Of a stretch of DNA of 64,000 nucleotides, positions 60,131 to 64,000 are shown piece by piece (the first letter of the stretch is position 1; each line of letters opens with the position of its first letter). A program made the position numbers and the translations under genes. Source of the DNA: Eucalyptus grandis (taxonomy: Eukaryota > Streptophyta > Magnoliopsida > Myrtales > Myrtaceae); NCBI RefSeq assembly GCF_016545825.1, contig NC_052619.1:50981090-51045089 (forward strand), given 5' to 3'. Below the pieces are notes generated by a model. That model had not been told where the DNA came from, did not search any database, and worked only from the letters and a program-made list of their open reading frames with translations.

Positions 60131-60518
60131 TGCAACATTTCTGGTATCCTTGGTAAAACAATGTAAAATTTAAAAAAAAAAATAGATGCTTTCTCAATTT
60201 CCTTTTCTTTTTTTCTTTTTCTTTTGTAATGTTAGAGGTGGGGAAATTTGTTTATGTGATTGCTAACAATTTTTTTGGTGTTAAATATAACCAAATGGAT
60301 CATACATAATTGGTTACCCTTTTATTGTCAAATAATGGAACAAGTATCTTCCTTTGGAAAGAACCTAATCTAAAATGACCCAGTCCTACTCATCGTGTCA
60401 TAAATCTTTAATGAACAACTAGCTTATGAACATTTAACTTTCACAAATTCCTTCGTATTTCTAATTAATTCAACGGTCCTCTATTCAGCAATGAGTTCTT
60501 GACGATAACTTCTTTAAA
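60131..60518. other. AT-rich spacer
   Basis: Nothing recognised. The left end of the neighbouring Mutator-like fragment could not be located here. Confidence 0.4.
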
Positions 60519-62233
60519 TCATTTGGCAACATGAGATTTTATGCAAACAGACAAAACATGTTTGGCATCAGTCAAATCATAATAAGAATATTTAATTTTC
60601 CTTTTATGCACAGATACTTCATCATCATTAAGCTCATTCTCAAAACTACCACTCTCATCACCGCCACTTTCTTCAAATTCATTTTGATTACCTCTAGTTG
60701 GACCTCCTTCATCACTATTTATTAGCTCGGATTCATGTCTTTTTCCAAATGCTGCAAATTTATTTCTCACAAATCCCCTCTGCTTTTGTCTTAACTATGC
60801 AAGTTCATCATCATTTTCATCACTTGGGAAATTTACATTTTCCAAGGTTTCATTATCTAATTTACACAATAGAGCTACTTCACATCCTAATTCAATCAAT
60901 TCTTGATCAACTAAGTCTTCACCAAAGATTTTGGACGTCTCCCTATTTGCTGACCTATTTCTATAATACTTGCTTCCTTCTCCTCCCTCACTTGCCTCTC
61001 ATGTTGCCCTTTGTCTAATGTAAACTCATTGCCAACTTGATTACTTGGTTGAATACGATCTCCTACTCCTATTTCAGTGCTCTCATCAACCTCATCATCT
61101 CCATCATCCTCATAATCATTATAATACTCAATATATAACTTAACTTTATTGTCATGAAAATAATGGTAAATGATATCCCTAATAGCATTATCATCACTAA
61201 AGTATCTCAAACCCTCCTTCAACTTTTTCCTAGGAATACAATAATGCAATTTTTGCACTTTGCATCGTAAGTAATACACTAAATCCCTCATGAAATCAAT
61301 ACATGATGACCTCCTAACATCGATATAGATAGTACCTTCATTTACACTTATTTTGGTGCCAATAACAAATTCTCTATCATAACAAACAATGACGGCTACA
61401 AGATTCTCCCCCATGCCAACGGTGCACCCAAGGTTAAAAAAAAAATCCATTAGCTTTCAAGACCACAATGTAGAAATGACAACAACTTCACATAAGGGTC
61501 CCCACAATCGCAAGTAACTAATTAAAGAATTCATTCCATGGTTGTCGTTTGGTGGAAAGAAACCAACGAAACTAATTTGATCAATTCGGTCCCCATTTGG
61601 TCCCACAATAGCACCCAAATTGATTAATTAAAGTGAGGTCCCCACCATTATTTTGCGATCCCTACTCTAGTACCAAAAACTCTTTTTGCCTCTAAGCTGA
61701 GCCCTAATTTTGCCCTCGACACCCTAATTTTGCTATCAATGCCTAAAATTTTCCACCTAATTGAGCAAGGGAGAGAAGAGGACAAACTTGAGTGAGTAAG
61801 AGTTATGGAGATAGCTAGCAAACGACAGTAAAACGGCAACAATGAGCAAGCGAGCGAGCAAGCAACAGTCAACAAGGAGTGTAGCTTGTATGCAATAACA
61901 GGAGATCAATGGGCCCCAATTTTCATCCACCTTATGCAACATCGTTTTGACCAAAGGAGGCTTGTGACATGCTTTCTTTTGTTCAAGCCACATAGGACAA
62001 AAAAAACGACGTTCTTTATGATGTCCTCATGGATTGCATAAAAAAAAAAAATATGCCACATTAATTTTTTTTTAATTATGAAAGTTAAGTAATCAATTTG
62101 GTTGAAATGTCTCGCCGATGGCACTAGAGTGATAGTTTTTTTCCCGATTTAGCACTTAAGTGAATTGGTAGAAACTTTTGACAACAAAGTGAGTGTTGTT
62201 CATAATTTTTAGCACTTATAGTGTACCTATCCC
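60519..62233 (-). pseudogene. Mutator-like transposase N-terminal fragment with terminal repeat (family 2)
   Basis: The minus-strand frame 61450-60911 (179 aa) reads IDVRRSSCIDFMRDLVYYL … LKEGLRYFSDDNAIRDIIYH … VKLYIEYYNDYEDDGDDEVD, the PB1-like N-terminal domain and acidic linker of plant MuDR-type transposases. The frame 60770-60519 continues with an acidic ESGGDESGSFENELNDDEV linker. The catalytic DDE and zinc-finger parts are absent. The terminus at 62233, read inwards on the minus strand (gggataggtacactataagt … caacactcactttgttgtca), matches the end of the element at 42881. So this is the 5' end of a coding member of that family, truncated at its other end. Confidence 0.78.
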
Positions 62234-62931
62234 TGACAAGAGCAAAATCCTGAGAATTTCTTCAATTTTTCCTCATGGGGGTCCTCAAACCCAATCTCCC
62301 TCGATCTCAATTGACAAGTTCAGATCGAGGACTACCATTATGGGTCGAGACTTCTTAGGGACAAGGCTAATATTGTACAGAAACAAATGAATATTGTAGC
62401 TATTATGGTGGGGCATAACGAATTTACACCGAAGGAAATGAATTGTTTATCATTATACTTCCAATGCTGGAGAGAATCGGCTTCCCACCAAATCATTGGA
62501 TCAAGCTCAATATGGATGCAACCTTTAAGAATGATACTGTAGCAGTCATTGCTCGAGGCTCCATGGATAGCTCATCAGGGACTTATGGGAGGGTAGCAAG
62601 GCAATCCTTGCATGGGCAAAAAGCATTCAGTTTGGTGTCAAGTTAATCTTTGAGAAAGACTCCATCGCCACTTAAAGTCACAAATGCTGCAAATGGCTCC
62701 CCCTTCTTGGACTATCATAGGGATTGCCTCTGTTGAGAAGAATTCGCTTTAACATAGTCTTGACTTGTCACGGAGTTGGATGAGGTTGCTCAGCTGATCA
62801 AGTGACATGCCACTTAGCCAAATGGGCACTCCGGTTAGCTACAGACTCTCCATGCTTTCTACTTTCATCTCCAACTTATGTGAGAAGGGATTGACACAAG
62901 CCCACCCTGCGAGACACACAAGATTTCTTAA
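62234..62931 (+). pseudogene. RNase-H-like retroelement fragment, copy B
   Basis: The second copy of the block at 50988-51337 plus 59811-60130, without the Copia insertion. The frame 62443-62646 reads GFPPNHWIKLNMDATFKNDT … VAVIARGSMDSSSGTYGRVA, the RVT_3-type RNase H start. The C-terminal part follows around 62760-62835 in another frame. It begins at the Mutator-like terminus and ends at the next LTR. It supplies the uninterrupted reference for what copy A lost. Confidence 0.75.
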
Positions 62932-63969
62932 TGTTGAGAAAACTCCTACTAGGTTTTGAAGTTAACAAAACTCTCTTGTTATTATTCTTAGGCTGAAGAA
63001 TAGTAGACTTATGAAGTTATATCGCAAACTCTTGTCAAAGTCTATTCATTCCAGAAGTCTTTCCCACTCTGATGCAATCCAGACTAAAACTAAGTCCAGA
63101 ATGAAGATATAATCAAACTTCAGATTTGTTGATATTGCAACAAGGATTCAATATGAACATAACAGGGATTTATTCTTTAATATCTAGCTTTCTAGTGAAG
63201 AATCTCACTTACCTTTTATAATTACATTGATGAAATCAATCACAAATTGATGAAATCAATCTTGAAGACAAGTTCTTTTTTGGGAAGCATCTACTTATGG
63301 AAACTTAAATTTTGATTGTATGGGCGACCAAAATCAACGGATACTCATCTCAATTTTCAAACAATTACAAGATTTCCTTAATCAATTATGTCCAACGGAT
63401 TGATTGGAAGAAATCCTCTAGAAAATGCCAATGGCTAGTAAGGTGTTAAGGAGTATGTAAGGAGGTCGTTCGGTCTATTTAAGATAGTACGTGAAAATTG
63501 AAATTCCAAAGTCTGAAGCCTTTGCAACCACTTGTTCTTCAACGATAGTTCTTACACATTGTATTCAAAAGAGAAAATTACAAGAAAAGTGACTTAGTGA
63601 GGGAAAAGAAATCTTCCACTAAGTGTTTACACTTGAAATATTGTAATTCTCTATTGATACTATAGTGAATTCCAGCCAGAAAGCTATCGGTGTGGGAGAG
63701 TAGACGTAAGCTTAAACTAAGTTGAACCACTATAAATCTTGTGTGCAATTTTCTCTTCCCTTAACTCTTTTCATTTGAATATGTTGCATCATTTAAGTTT
63801 TACAAAAATTTATTCCATTTATTATCTAATTCTGAATTTTCATTAGAAGTCTGATGACTTGCTTATCAGACTCTATTTGATTCTCAATCCTTGTTCAAAA
63901 TTTATTTACTTCTAAAAATTCTTTAAAACACCTATTCACCCCCCCTCTGTGTTGTTACTAGCTTTATAA
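62932..63969 (+). repeat. 5' LTR of a further Sirevirus-like Copia element (element runs off the window)
   Basis: It starts TGTTGAGAAAACTCC and ends GCTTTATAA, directly before a perfect tRNA-iMet primer site. It shares its start (TGTTGAGAAAAC … TTTTGAAGTTaACAAAAC), middle (gaattccaaagtctgaagc) and end (tactagcttt) with the minus-strand LTR at 21012-21946. So it is a diverged member of the same lineage in opposite orientation. The usual terminal CA is mutated. Internal region lies beyond 64000. Confidence 0.85.
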
Positions 63970-63971
63970 AT

Positions 63972-63983
63972 TGGTATCAGAGC
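63972..63983 (+). other. Primer-binding site (tRNA-iMet type)
   Basis: TGGTATCAGAGC, identical to the consensus, two bases after the LTR. It is followed by CCTGTGCTC in place of the usual leader start. Confidence 0.93.
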
Positions 63984-64000
63984 CCTGTGCTCATCTGTTG

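Noticed and set aside
1..64000. tRNA or rRNA genes
   Set aside because: No cloverleaf-like sequence or rRNA segment was recognised. The TGGTATCAGAGC motifs are retroelement primer sites, not tRNA genes.

Overview
This is a stretch of dicot nuclear genome. The evidence is genes with GT-AG introns, AT-rich intergenic DNA, many plant-type LTR retrotransposons and Mutator/hAT/Tourist-like elements, and a NIP aquaporin. The general flavour suggests Myrtales, but that is an impression and not demonstrated. There are two 100-base N gaps (791-890 and 9749-9848). Only three genes look intact: two TAXI / basic-7S-globulin-like proteins (pseudo-aspartic proteases of the apoplast) and one NIP7-type aquaporin.

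Left part (1-30 kb). A broken Athila-type gag opens the window, followed by non-autonomous TIR elements and a tandem duplication near 3 kb. A decayed multi-exon gene for a coiled-coil protein lies at 9.8-11 kb. A complete but dead 9.5-kb Copia element (12398-21946, minus strand, TSD CTAAG) follows. Next come truncated elements with GC-rich cores and a 3.6-kb solo LTR (24750-28324, TSD AAACT).

Gene part (30-50 kb). A TAXI-like gene on the plus strand (33296-34738) sits about 260 bases downstream of five W-box cores with an exact 7-base period. A leftover 3'-UTR at 30.2 kb suggests a lost neighbouring copy. An intact aquaporin (40057-41321) is followed by a TAXI-like pseudogene on the minus strand (41914-44011), whose intron carries a 926-bp Mutator-like insertion with a perfect 10-bp target duplication. 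Then comes a graveyard of Copia fragments (44.0-47.9 kb), a remnant of the last aquaporin exon (47868-48085), and an intact TAXI-like gene on the minus strand (48301-49874). This reads as a tandem duplication of an aquaporin+TAXI unit, with the middle deleted and replaced by retroelement debris.

Right part (50-64 kb). A duplicated RNase-H-like retroelement fragment occurs twice. The first copy is split by a Tnt1-like Copia element (51338-59810), which is itself interrupted in gag by a 3.45-kb solo LTR (55022-58474, TSD CTTTC). A Mutator-like transposase fragment (60519-62233) carries the same terminal sequence as the small element in the TAXI pseudogene intron, so it marks the likely autonomous lineage. 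The window ends in the 5' LTR and primer-binding site of another Copia element on the plus strand.

Nothing here is a new molecular machine. The most informative structures are the W-box array, the rearranged aquaporin/TAXI tandem, and the Mutator-like elements that pair non-autonomous copies with a transposase relative.
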